From positions 62,001 to 126,000 of the forward strand of contig NZ_FOMD01000004.1 of NCBI RefSeq assembly GCF_900112525.1: a stretch of DNA of 64,000 bases. Direction: 5' to 3'. Position numbers and translations under genes: made by a program. Below the pieces are notes generated by a model. The model did not search any database. It was not told where the DNA came from and saw only the letters and a program-made list of their open reading frames with translations. Origin of the DNA: Klenkia taihuensis. GTDB lineage: Bacteria > Actinomycetota > Actinomycetes > Mycobacteriales > Geodermatophilaceae. Position 1 is the stretch's first letter. The number at the start of each line of letters is the position of its first letter. Shown here in pieces: positions 1 through 10,780 of the stretch.

Positions 1-44
1 ACGGGGGGACCAGCGCCTCGACGGGCCAGCCGCACCTGTAGCGG

Positions 45-641
45 TCAGGTGGTCGCGGCGGCGGTGGCCATCGCGGTGAGCAGCGAGGCCATCGCCGACC
101 GCGACACCCGGCCGGCGCTGTGCGGGGTGGAGTTGATCAGCCCGAACAGGGCGTGCGCGCGGGCCCGGCAGGCGGCGGTCGACGCCTCGGGGTGCAGCGC
201 GCCCAGCACCGCGACCCACTGCTCGACGTAGCGGCGCTGCAGCCGGCGGACCTGGCGGGCGTCGTCGTCGGACAGCGCGCCGAGGTCGCGGTCCTGCACG
301 GTGATCAGCGCCGGGTTGTCCAGCGCGAAGTCGACCTGGAAGGCGACCAGGGCGGCCAGCTGCGCCGCGGGGTCGCTGCCGGCGTCGGCGACCACGTGCT
401 CGGCGCCGGTGTGCAGCCGCTCGCTGATCCGCAGCAGCATCTCGGCCAGCATGGCGTCCTTGCTGGCGAAGTGCCGGTAGATGGCCGGGCCGGTCACCCC
501 CACCGCGGCGCCGACGTCGTCGACCCCGACGCTGCGCGACCCGCGCTCGGCGAACAGCCGGGCCGCGGCCTGCAGGATCTGCTCCCGGCGGGACGGGCGC
601 GCGGCGTCGGCGTGCAGCGCGCTGTCGGGCTCCGCGGTCAT
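45..641 (-). CDS. TetR/AcrR family transcriptional regulator
   Basis: Predicted DNA-binding repressor of 198 residues. The N-terminal helix-turn-helix spans about residues 19-68 (REQILQAAARLF, then TGPAIYRHFASKDAML) and is typical of TetR proteins; the C-terminal half is the variable ligand-binding part. It diverges from the acyl-CoA carboxylase gene across 68 bp holding a long inverted repeat, so it very probably controls that cluster and itself, with an acyl-CoA as plausible ligand. M. tuberculosis has a TetR gene near its accA1-accD1 leucine-degradation locus, which supports this. The ATG start lies 6 bases after a TAACAT hexamer on this strand, suggesting a leaderless transcript. Family is certain; target and ligand are inference. 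Confidence 0.93.
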   Translation of the reverse strand: MTAEPDSALHADAARPSRREQILQAAARLFAERGSRSVGVDDVGAAVGVTGPAIYRHFASKDAMLAEMLLRISERLHTGAEHVVADAGSDPAAQLAALVAFQVDFALDNPALITVQDRDLGALSDDDARQVRRLQRRYVEQWVAVLGALHPEASTAACRARAHALFGLINSTPHSAGRVSRSAMASLLTAMATAAATT

Positions 642-647
642 GCCGAG

Positions 648-702
648 ATGTTAACCCGCGTTCACCCCGCGCTGGACCGGCGACGTGAACGGTGGTTAAC
701 AT
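648..702. promoter_or_regulatory. TetR operator overlapping two mirror-image leaderless promoters
   Basis: Two 18-bp arms (648-665 and 685-702) are inverted repeats matching at 16 of 18 positions, 19 bp apart. Each arm has the form GTTAAC-N4-GTTCAC or its reverse complement. The outer end of each arm reads TAACAT outward: on the minus strand 6 bases before the ATG of the regulator, on the plus strand (697-702) 7 bases before a GTG at 710. Both hexamers fit a -10 element of a leaderless promoter. A TetR dimer on the arms would block both promoters. Confidence 0.75.
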
Positions 703-709
703 CCCGGAC

Positions 710-2323
710 GTGGACGCACCGGTGCTGAGCAGCTCCCCGCCGGCCGACCCGGGTGCCGCAGCCGGGTGGGCGCAGCGGCACCGCGAGCTGGCCGCCGACC
801 TGGCCGACCAGCTGGCGGCCGTCGCGCAGGGCGGGGGCGAGCGCGCGCGCACCCGGCACACCGACCGCGGCAAGCTGCTGCCCCGCGACCGGGTCGACAC
901 CCTGCTCGACCCGGGCAGCCCGTTCCTCGAGCTCTCCCCGCTGGCCGCGCACGGCCTCTACGACGGCGACGCCCCCGCCGCCGGGATCATCACCGGCGTC
1001 GGGCGGGTGGCCGGTCGCGAGGTCGTGGTGGTGGCCAACGACGCCACCGTCAAGGGCGGCACGTACTACCCGATGACGGTCAAGAAGCACCTGCGCGCGC
1101 AGGAGGTGGCGCTGCAGAACGAGCTGCCCTGCCTCTACCTGGTCGACTCCGGCGGGGCCTTCCTGCCCCGCCAGGACGAGGTCTTCCCCGACCGCGAGCA
1201 CTTCGGCCGGATCTTCTACAACCAGGCGCAGATGTCCCGCCGCGGCATCCCGCAGCTGGCCGCCGTCCTGGGGTCCTGCACCGCGGGCGGTGCCTACGTG
1301 CCGGCGATGAGCGACGAGGCCGTCATCGTCCGCGAGCAGGGCACGATCTTCCTGGGCGGCCCGCCGCTGGTGAAGGCCGCCACCGGCGAGGTGGTCACCG
1401 CCGAGGAGCTCGGCGGCGGGGACCTGCACAGCCGCACCAGCGGGGTCACCGACCACCTGGCCGAGGACGACGAGCACGCGCTGCAGGTCCTGCGCCGGAT
1501 CGTCGGCACGCTGGGCCCGGTCGCCCCGGCCCCGTGGGACGTGCGCCCCACCGAGGAGCCCGCCTACCCCGCCGAGACCCTCTACGACGTCGTCCCCCCG
1601 GACTCCCGCACGCCCTACGACGTCCGCGAGGTCATCGCCCGGCTCGTCGACGGCAGCCGGTTCCAGGAGTTCAAGGCCCTCTACGGGCAGACCCTGGTCA
1701 CCGGGTTCGCCCGCATCCACGGCCACCCGGTAGGCATCGTCGCCAACAACGGCATCCTGTTCGGCGAATCCGCGGTGAAGGGCGCGCACTTCGTGGAGCT
1801 GTGCGACAAGCGGAAGGTCCCGCTGCTGTTCCTGCAGAACATCAGCGGGTTCATGGTGGGCCGCGACTACGAGGCCGGCGGCATCGCCAAGCACGGCGCC
1901 AAGATGGTCACCGCCGTCGCCTGCGCCCGGGTGCCCAAGCTGACCGTGGTCATCGGGGGCTCGTTCGGTGCCGGCAACTACTCGATGTGCGGCCGGGCCT
2001 ACTCGCCCCGGTTCCTGTGGACCTGGCCCAACGCCCGCATCTCCGTCATGGGCGGGGAGCAGGCCGCGGGCGTGCTGGCCACCGTCCGCCGCGACGGCCT
2101 GGAGGCCCGCGGCGAGGAGTGGTCGGCCGAGGACGAGGAGGCCTTCAAGGCCCCCGTCCGCGAGCAGTACGAGCGGCAGGGCCACCCGTACTACGCGACC
2201 GCCCGGCTCTGGGACGACGGGGTCATCGACCCCGCCGACACCCGCACCGTGCTCGGCCTGGCGCTGTCGGCCGTCTCGCACGCCCCCCTGGAGGAGGTCG
2301 GCTATGGCGTCTTCCGGATGTGA
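710..2323 (+). CDS. accD1: Acyl-CoA carboxylase beta (carboxyltransferase) subunit, methylcrotonyl-CoA type
   Basis: Carboxyltransferase half of a biotin-dependent acyl-CoA carboxylase, transferring CO2 from carboxybiotin to an acyl-CoA, most likely 3-methylcrotonyl-CoA in leucine breakdown. It is a full two-domain carboxyltransferase: the N half has [17 protein letters not shown] and [16 protein letters not shown], the C half has [14 protein letters not shown] and [16 protein letters not shown]. Start: a GTG at 692 is also in frame but lies inside the operator arm; GTG 710 sits 7 bases after TAACAT and gives 537 residues, normal for the family. The biotinylated partner is downstream at 3119, separated by an opposing ferritin gene. 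Substrate is inferred from similarity and context. Confidence 0.9.
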   Translation: MDAPVLSSSPPADPGAAAGWAQRHRELAADLADQLAAVAQGGGERARTRHTDRGKLLPRDRVDTLLDPGSPFLELSPLAAHGLYDGDAPAAGIITGVGRVAGREVVVVANDATVKGGTYYPMTVKKHLRAQEVALQNELPCLYLVDSGGAFLPRQDEVFPDREHFGRIFYNQAQMSRRGIPQLAAVLGSCTAGGAYVPAMSDEAVIVREQGTIFLGGPPLVKAATGEVVTAEELGGGDLHSRTSGVTDHLAEDDEHALQVLRRIVGTLGPVAPAPWDVRPTEEPAYPAETLYDVVPPDSRTPYDVREVIARLVDGSRFQEFKALYGQTLVTGFARIHGHPVGIVANNGILFGESAVKGAHFVELCDKRKVPLLFLQNISGFMVGRDYEAGGIAKHGAKMVTAVACARVPKLTVVIGGSFGAGNYSMCGRAYSPRFLWTWPNARISVMGGEQAAGVLATVRRDGLEARGEEWSAEDEEAFKAPVREQYERQGHPYYATARLWDDGVIDPADTRTVLGLALSAVSHAPLEEVGYGVFRM

Positions 2324-2330
2324 GCCGGCC

Positions 2331-2855
2331 TCAGACGCCCGCGATGCGCGGCGCGGTGGGGTCGACGCCCTCGGCGACGTGCTCCCGCTGCACGTAGTCC
2401 TCGATCTGCTCCACGTCGTGCGCGCTGCGCTTGGCGACGGCGAGCAGGTCGCTCATCGTGGAGACCTCCTCGACCTGCTCCTTGATGAACCACTGCATGA
2501 ACTGGTCGGAGGCGAAGTCGTTCTCCCGGCGCGCGATCGCGGTCAGCTCGTTGATCTGCGCGGTGACGCGCTTCTCCTGCTCCAGGGCCAGCGCGATCGG
2601 CGCCACGACGTCGGCGAAGTCGCAGACCGGGGCCGGCAGGGCGGGGATGCGCACCTCGGCGTCGGCGTCGAGCAGGTAGCGCACCATCATCATCGCGTGG
2701 CTGCGCTCCTCGGCGGCCTGGTCGAAGAACAGCTGCGCGGTCTGCTGCATCGTCTGCTGGTCGAAGTAGACGGCGCAGGCGACGTACTGCTGGTGCGCGG
2801 CGAACTCGTTGCCGATCTGCACGTTGAGCTGGTTCACGAAGGCTTCGGCGGCCAC
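2331..2855 (-). CDS. Ferritin
   Basis: Iron-storage ferritin of 174 residues that oxidises Fe(II) and stores ferric mineral in a 24-subunit cytoplasmic shell. All bacterial FtnA-type ferroxidase ligands fall at the expected positions: E17, Y24, E50, H53, E94, Q127 and E130. The GTG start has a GAGGAG ribosome site 7 bases upstream. The gene lies on the opposite strand between the two carboxylase subunits, converging on the first with only 7 bp between stops. An IdeR/DtxR-like iron box lies 73 bp upstream of the start, and a possible -10 TACCGT is at 2889-2894 on this strand. Iron-dependent activation, as known for mycobacterial bfrB, is likely but inferred. Confidence 0.94.
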   Translation of the reverse strand: MAAEAFVNQLNVQIGNEFAAHQQYVACAVYFDQQTMQQTAQLFFDQAAEERSHAMMMVRYLLDADAEVRIPALPAPVCDFADVVAPIALALEQEKRVTAQINELTAIARRENDFASDQFMQWFIKEQVEEVSTMSDLLAVAKRSAHDVEQIEDYVQREHVAEGVDPTAPRIAGV

Positions 2856-2927
2856 GGGGTCTCCTCGTCGGTGCTGGACGTCGACCGCACGGTACCGGCC
2901 GCCCCGGTCCGTCCCTTCCCGCGCGAG

Positions 2928-2946
2928 GCAGGTATGGCTAACCTCA
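2928..2946. promoter_or_regulatory. IdeR/DtxR-like iron box
   Basis: The 19 bases match the DtxR/IdeR consensus TWAGGTTAGSCTAACCTWA at 14 positions, including GGCTAACCT in the right half and AGGT in the left. It lies between the ferritin gene (leftward) and the 48-residue Cys-rich gene (rightward) and overlaps the putative -10 of the latter. Location beside a ferritin gene fits known IdeR targets. Binding is inferred. Confidence 0.6.
2939..2944 (+). promoter_or_regulatory. -10 element of a leaderless promoter
   Basis: TAACCT followed by 6 bases and then the ATG of the 48-residue gene. The hexamer is inside the iron box, so IdeR bound there would occlude the promoter. Confidence 0.5.
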
Positions 2947-2950
2947 CCGC

Positions 2951-3097
2951 ATGGCCAAGCAGCGCATGCCGAAGAAGAAGTGCTGCGTCGACAAGCCGCG
3001 CTGCGGCCGCTGCCCCCTGCGCGCGCTCGCCGAGGGCACGCTGCCGCCGGGCTACACGGTCAAGAAGCGCCGGCTGGTCAAGCTCGCCAAGGCCTGA
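2951..3097 (+). CDS. 48-residue Cys/Lys-rich protein, possible metal-binding
   Basis: A short open frame of 48 codons. The protein is strongly basic, with four clustered cysteines (C11, C12, C18, C21: CC-x5-C-x2-C) flanked by KKK and PRCGRCP, and a basic C-terminus (VKKRRLVKLAKA). No membrane segment or signal peptide is visible. The cysteine spacing could bind Zn or Fe or form a small nucleic-acid-binding knuckle, but no function is established. It starts 6 bases after a TAACCT hexamer within an IdeR-like box, and its stop is 21 bp before the carboxylase alpha gene, so the two are probably co-transcribed. Coding status rests on start context, clean end and compositional coherence. Confidence 0.7.
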   Translation: MAKQRMPKKKCCVDKPRCGRCPLRALAEGTLPPGYTVKKRRLVKLAKA

Positions 3098-3118
3098 CGC
3101 CGCGGCGGTGGCGGGCTG

Positions 3119-5140
<2,022 letters not shown>

Positions 5141-5143
5141 GCG

Positions 5144-6304
<1,161 letters not shown>

Positions 6305-6327
6305 CCCCCCTCCTGCGCAGCGTCGAT

Positions 6328-6384
6328 CAGGGGGGTTGATCGACGTCCGTCCTCCTGCAGGAGATCTGGTGCAGGAGGACGGAC
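6328..6384. repeat. Dispersed hairpin repeat, copy 1
   Basis: A 57-bp block nearly identical (55 of 57) to 28717-28773. It contains a perfect 15-bp inverted repeat (6345-6359 with 6370-6384) around a 10-base loop, preceded by GATCA/TGATC arms at 6325-6341. A third copy of TGCAGGAGGAC follows at 6390-6400. It lies between converging genes, so it can serve as a two-way terminator. Unlike the second copy it lacks the outer right arm. Confidence 0.8.
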
Positions 6385-6400
6385 TCCGGTGCAGGAGGAC

Positions 6401-6437
6401 CCGCCGCGGGGACGCCTGCCCCGCGCCCCCGCGGCGG
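6401..6437. terminator. GC-rich hairpin in convergent gap
   Basis: Perfect 11-bp inverted repeat (6401-6411 with 6427-6437) around a 15-base loop, just past the end of the leftward reductase gene. No T run, as is usual in these genomes. Confidence 0.5.
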
Positions 6438-6445
6438 ACCTGGCT

Positions 6446-7456
6446 CTAGGCGGTGACGTCGACGAGCACCTTGCCGACGGCGGCGTCCTGCACAGCCTGG
6501 TGCGCGGCCGCCGTCGCGTCCAGCGGGTAGGTGTGCAGTGGCAGCCCGGCGTCCTCGCCGACCCGGATCGCGCCGGCGGCCAGCGCGGTGGTGATGTCGG
6601 CGACCGCCTGCGCCTTGGCCTCGGCCGGCGCGGTGTAGACCAGCACGAACTGGAACCGGGTGTTCAGCGCCATGAAGGCCCGGGTGGGCGCGCTGAACTC
6701 GGGGCCGCCGTCGTCGGCGTAGATCGCGATCGAGGCGTGCTGCGCGACGACCTCGGTGTCGACCTCCGCGTTGGCCCGGATGGACACCTCGACCACCGCC
6801 TGCACGCCGTCCGGGGCGATCTCGCGGACCCGCGCGGCGACGTCCTCCTTCTTGTAGTCCACGACGTGCTGGGCGCCGGCCGCCCGGGCCAGCGCGGCCT
6901 TCTCCGGCGAGCTGACGGTGGTGACGACCGTGGCGCCGGCCCAGCGGGCGAGCTGGATCGCGGCGTTCCCCACCGCGCCCGCGCCGCCCTGCACCAGCAC
7001 GGTGCGGCCGGCCAGCGCGCCGGGCTCCAGCCGCCGGGGCAGGTGCTCGGCGACGGTGAGGCAGCGGTGCGCGGTCATGAACGGGATGCCCAGGGCCGCG
7101 CCGAGCTCGAACGGGTGGTCACCGAGCGGCACGGCCTGCTCGGCCCGGACGACGGTGTGCTCGGCCGCGGTGCCCCAGCGCCGCTCCCAGGCCGCCTCCC
7201 ACACCCACACCCGCTCGCCGACCCGCGCGGGGTCCACGCCCTCGCCGACCGCGTCCACGGTGCCCGCGCCGTCCTGGTTCGGGGTCTGCGGCTCGTCGCC
7301 GGGGGCGGCGGTGCTGCGCCGCTTCCAGTCGGTCGGGTTCACCCCCGAGAAGGCGAGCGCGACGCGCACCTCACCCGGGCCGGGCTCGGGGACCGGCTGG
7401 TCGGTCAGCTGCAGGACCTCGGGGCCGCCGGACTCGCGGTAGGTGATCGCGCGCAC
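6446..7456 (-). CDS. NADPH:quinone reductase-like medium-chain dehydrogenase
   Basis: Medium-chain dehydrogenase/reductase of the zinc-free quinone oxidoreductase group, 336 residues, probably reducing quinones or other carbonyls with NADPH. The N-terminal GroES-like domain starts MRAITYRESGGPEVLQL and contains GVNPTDWKRR; the Rossmann domain has VLVQGGAGAVGNAAIQLA near residues 150-167, the family's nucleotide-binding loop. No structural or catalytic zinc cysteines are present. The start agrees with the normal N-terminus. It is alone, between the convergent hairpin gap on its 3' side and a 149-bp gap on its 5' side. Physiological substrate cannot be told from sequence. Confidence 0.88.
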   Translation of the reverse strand: MRAITYRESGGPEVLQLTDQPVPEPGPGEVRVALAFSGVNPTDWKRRSTAAPGDEPQTPNQDGAGTVDAVGEGVDPARVGERVWVWEAAWERRWGTAAEHTVVRAEQAVPLGDHPFELGAALGIPFMTAHRCLTVAEHLPRRLEPGALAGRTVLVQGGAGAVGNAAIQLARWAGATVVTTVSSPEKAALARAAGAQHVVDYKKEDVAARVREIAPDGVQAVVEVSIRANAEVDTEVVAQHASIAIYADDGGPEFSAPTRAFMALNTRFQFVLVYTAPAEAKAQAVADITTALAAGAIRVGEDAGLPLHTYPLDATAAAHQAVQDAAVGKVLVDVTA

Positions 7457-7564
7457 GGGGTCTGCCTACCCGGTCGCACCCGTCCCCGCATCCCCGGACG
7501 ACGGCCCCGTCTCCCTGGTGATCATCGTCAGGTGCAGCTCGGACACGCCGGGGCCCGCGTGTCG

Positions 7565-7598
7565 CCACCTGCGGATGCCCATGATCAATCGCAGGTGG
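7565..7598 (-). terminator. Hairpin after the DUF885 gene
   Basis: 9-bp perfect inverted repeat CCACCTGCG/CGCAGGTGG (7565-7573, 7590-7598) with a 16-base loop, directly downstream of the leftward DUF885 gene. Confidence 0.45.
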
Positions 7599-7605
7599 GT
7601 AGGGG

Positions 7606-9264
7606 CTAGAGGCGGTCGAGCTCGTCGGCGAGGGGGCCCAGGCCCAGCGGGCCGAGGTCGAGGACGGCGCGGTGCCACTCCTTCAGGTCGAACGAGGCGC
7701 CGTGCCGGGCGCGGGCGGACTCGCGGCCGGCGAGGAACACCCGCTCGCCCACCTTGTAGACCGGTGCCTGACCGGGCCAGCCGAGGTAGCGGTGCAGCTC
7801 GTCGACCAGCATCTGGTCCTCCATCGACACGTGGTCGCGGAGGAACTGCAGGGCCACCTCGTAGCTCCACCGGTCGGCGTCGACGCCGTGGCCGGCCGGG
7901 ATCGGCAGGTCCAGGTGCACGCCGATGTCGAGCACCACGCGGGCGGCGCGCAGCTCCTGGGCGTCGAGCATGCCCAGCCGGTCGCCGGCGTCGTCGAGGA
8001 AGCCCAGCTCGCCCATCAGCCGCTCGGAGTACAGCGCCCAGCCCTCGGCGTGCGCGGAGCAGGCCAGCAGCACCCGCTGCCAGCGGTTCAGCGCGGCCCG
8101 GTTGTGCACCGTCCAGCCGATCTGCAGGTGGTGGCCCGGCACGCCCTCGTGGAAGACGGTGGTGGTCTCGCGCCAGGTGGTCATGTCGTCCACGCCGTCG
8201 GGCAGCGACCACCACATGCGGCCGGGACGGCTGAAGTCCTCGGTCGGGCCGGAGTAGTAGACGCCGGCACCCGACGTCGGGGTCAGCCGGCCCTCGATGC
8301 GCCGGACGGGCCCGGGGACGTCGAAGTGCACGCCGTCCAGCGCGGCGACGGCCCGGTCGGCGGTGTCCTGCAGCCACTGCTGCAGCGCGGCGCGCCCGCG
8401 GACCTGGCGGGCCGGGTCGGCGTCCAGCACGGCCATCGCGCCGGCGACGCCCTGCCCGGGCGCGATGGTCTCGGCGACGGCGGCCTTCTCGGCGACGACG
8501 CGGGCCAGCTCGGTCCAGCCCCAGGCGTAGGTCTCCTCGAGGTCCAGGTCGGCGCCGGTGTGGAACCGCGACTCCAGCGCGTACCGCTCCCGGCCCACCG
8601 CGTCCGCCGCGGGCGCACGGGGGAGCAGGGACCGCTCGACGTGGTCGGCGAAGCGCAGGAACGCGTCGTGCGCGCCGTCGGCGGCCGGGACCAGGCGGTC
8701 GGCCAGCTCGGCGGGGGCGCCGGCGACGAAGGTGGTGAAGAAGCCAGGGACGTGCGGGGTGCCGGCCCACCGGCGGGCCAGCGCCGCGGCGAGCCGCACC
8801 TGCCGCGCGGCGGCCACCCTGCCGGCACCGGCCGCGGCGTCCAGCCCGGCGAGGTAGCCGTCGACGGCCTCCGGCAGGGCCTCGAGCCGGGCGGCGATCG
8901 TCGTCCAGTCCTCGACGGTGTCCACGGCCATGTAGTCGAACGTCTCGCGGAAGGCCTGCAGCGGGCACTCGATGGAGTTCAGGTCGGCGTCGACCCACCC
9001 GGCGTCGTGCCGGGCCAGCTCGGCCGAGAGCCGCTCCACCATCGCCGCGCGGGCGACCTCCTCGCGGTGGTCGACCGGCGCGGTGGCCTCGACCTGGGCG
9101 ACCGTGCGGCGCAGCAGGTCGGCGACCGCGGCGTTGCCGGCCGGGGAGTGGTCGGGCCACCGGTGGTCGTGGCCGCGGACGCCGATGTAGGTCGCCGTGG
9201 TGGGGACGGCGGCGGCGTACTCCTCGACGAAGCGGTCGGCCAGCTGCTCGAGCGCGGTGGTCAC
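7606..9264 (-). CDS. DUF885 family putative metallopeptidase
   Basis: Protein of 552 residues of the DUF885 family, generally regarded as zinc carboxypeptidase-like enzymes. The family motif HEGVPGHH is present at residues 372-379, giving HE and the downstream histidines expected to bind metal, followed by LQIGW. No signal peptide or membrane segment is visible, so it is probably cytoplasmic. GTG start: it lies 6 bases after TACGGT on the minus strand, consistent with a leaderless transcript, and the first residues (TTALEQLADRFVEEY) match the usual family beginning. Stands alone; substrate unknown. Confidence 0.88.
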   Translation of the reverse strand: MTTALEQLADRFVEEYAAAVPTTATYIGVRGHDHRWPDHSPAGNAAVADLLRRTVAQVEATAPVDHREEVARAAMVERLSAELARHDAGWVDADLNSIECPLQAFRETFDYMAVDTVEDWTTIAARLEALPEAVDGYLAGLDAAAGAGRVAAARQVRLAAALARRWAGTPHVPGFFTTFVAGAPAELADRLVPAADGAHDAFLRFADHVERSLLPRAPAADAVGRERYALESRFHTGADLDLEETYAWGWTELARVVAEKAAVAETIAPGQGVAGAMAVLDADPARQVRGRAALQQWLQDTADRAVAALDGVHFDVPGPVRRIEGRLTPTSGAGVYYSGPTEDFSRPGRMWWSLPDGVDDMTTWRETTTVFHEGVPGHHLQIGWTVHNRAALNRWQRVLLACSAHAEGWALYSERLMGELGFLDDAGDRLGMLDAQELRAARVVLDIGVHLDLPIPAGHGVDADRWSYEVALQFLRDHVSMEDQMLVDELHRYLGWPGQAPVYKVGERVFLAGRESARARHGASFDLKEWHRAVLDLGPLGLGPLADELDRL

Positions 9265-9270
9265 CGGCCC

Positions 9271-9276
9271 ACCGTA
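9271..9276 (-). promoter_or_regulatory. -10 element of a leaderless promoter
   Basis: TACGGT on the minus strand, 6 bases before the GTG of the DUF885 gene. Confidence 0.5.
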
Positions 9277-9298
9277 GGGGTGGGCCGGTGACCGGCGG

Positions 9299-10780
9299 TC
9301 AGACGGTGAAGCCGCGCTGGCGACGGACCAGCTTCTTGATCATGAACAGCGTCTGCAGCACGGTGATCAGGTAGAGCACCGGCCAGCCGATGGACAGGAT
9401 CGCCGACTGCACGCCCACGCTCTGCTGGCTCCAGGCGAAGATCAGCACGAGGAACGTGGCGACCGCGCAGATCAGCGGCATCACGTACTGCGAGCCACGG
9501 CCGCGCTCGGCGGCGGCCTGGGCGGCCCAGTTGTCCTTGTCCGACCGGGCGAAGAACTGCACCCACGCCGTCACGAAGTGCCCCATCCGGATCCACATGT
9601 ACAGCTCGGCGGGGGCCACCAGCAGTGCGTAGAAGAAGTCCGACGCGCTCTTGTCGTGCATGGAGGTCGCGATCCGCAGGTTGAGCAGGGTGGCGACCGC
9701 CGGCGGGATCAGCCAGACCGGGTTGAACACGAACGCGTCGATGGACAGCGCGGCCGACAGCAGCAGCAGGAAGGCCATGCGGGTGGTGATGTTGAAGACC
9801 ATCGAGATGTTCTCGTACCACCGCAGCCGGAGGTTCGGGTGCATCGGCTGGCCCTTGGTGTCCCCGCGCTGGCCGGGCCAGAGCAGGTCGATGCCGCCGA
9901 AGTTCCACTTGACCTGCTGGCCGTGCAGCGCGCGCAGCGTGGTCATCGGACCCACGAACGCCCGGGCCCGGGCGCTGATCTTGGTGCTGAAGCCGGCGTC
10001 CTTGATCTGCAGCGAGAGCTTGGAGTCCTCGACCTCCGAGTCGCGCACCCACGGCGCGGACTGGTGGTTCATGTACATGACCCGTTCCAGCGCGCGGACG
10101 CTGAACAGCGAGCACTGCCCGCCCAGCACCGCCATGTTCCGGCCGCGGACCAGGTTGTCCATGTTGAACCCGGCGAACTGCGCCCGCTGGCCGGCGACCA
10201 GGAACTTCGCCATGGGACCTGCGACCGCGCCCTTGTCGAAGGTGTAGATCGCCGACAGACCACCGATGCGCTGGTCGGTGACCATCTCCTTCTCCAGCCA
10301 CTCGACGCATCGGCGCTCCAGCGTGGTGTCGCCGTCGACGCCCAGGATGTAGTCGTAGCCGCGGCTGACGTAGTAGCCGAAGTTGAGCGCGCCGACCTTC
10401 TTGTCGGGGTTCTCGCCGATGTCGTGCACGTAGACGCGGGTCGTGTAGGTCTCGCCCTTGACCACCCGCTGGTGCTCGCCGACGTACGGCGCCACCACCT
10501 CGGGGGTGTCGTCGTCGGTGTTGTTGATGACCACGTGCACGGCGTCCGGTGGCCGGGTCTGGGTGAGGATCGAGGTGAGGACGGCGCCGATCGTCGACTC
10601 CTCGTTGTAGGCCGGGATGACGCAGCTGATGGTGGCGTGCCTGCGCTGCTCGTCGGAGTGCCGGCCGCCGAACTCCGCCGGCACCAGCAGGCTGATGTCG
10701 GGGACGGCGTCGCCGCTGCGGGCGAGCAGGTTGACGCGGTCGGTCGACCGGCGCATGTGGTTGACGACGAGCTCGGTCAC
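9299..10780 (-). CDS. Membrane-bound family 2 glycosyltransferase
   Basis: Processive-type GT2 glycosyltransferase, 493 residues, transferring a sugar from a nucleotide-sugar at the cytoplasmic face of the membrane. The GT-A domain shows CVIPAYNEES (53-62), the metal-binding DGD at 149-151, GGQCSLFSVRALE, and an ED pair at 251-252. The C-terminal third carries several hydrophobic helices (NITTRMAFLLLLSAAL, FVLIFAWSQQSVGV, LYLITVLQTLFMI), so it may also move product across the membrane. A canonical QxxRW is not seen, though RLRW occurs in the right region. Its ATG overlaps the stop of the preceding lipoprotein by 4 bases, showing translational coupling. Polymer and donor are unknown. Confidence 0.88.
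   Translation of the reverse strand: MTELVVNHMRRSTDRVNLLARSGDAVPDISLLVPAEFGGRHSDEQRRHATISCVIPAYNEESTIGAVLTSILTQTRPPDAVHVVINNTDDDTPEVVAPYVGEHQRVVKGETYTTRVYVHDIGENPDKKVGALNFGYYVSRGYDYILGVDGDTTLERRCVEWLEKEMVTDQRIGGLSAIYTFDKGAVAGPMAKFLVAGQRAQFAGFNMDNLVRGRNMAVLGGQCSLFSVRALERVMYMNHQSAPWVRDSEVEDSKLSLQIKDAGFSTKISARARAFVGPMTTLRALHGQQVKWNFGGIDLLWPGQRGDTKGQPMHPNLRLRWYENISMVFNITTRMAFLLLLSAALSIDAFVFNPVWLIPPAVATLLNLRIATSMHDKSASDFFYALLVAPAELYMWIRMGHFVTAWVQFFARSDKDNWAAQAAAERGRGSQYVMPLICAVATFLVLIFAWSQQSVGVQSAILSIGWPVLYLITVLQTLFMIKKLVRRQRGFTV

Noticed and set aside
692-709. GTG at 692 as the carboxylase beta start
   Set aside because: It lies inside the operator arm, has no ribosome site, and GTG 710 is placed 7 bases after a -10 hexamer.
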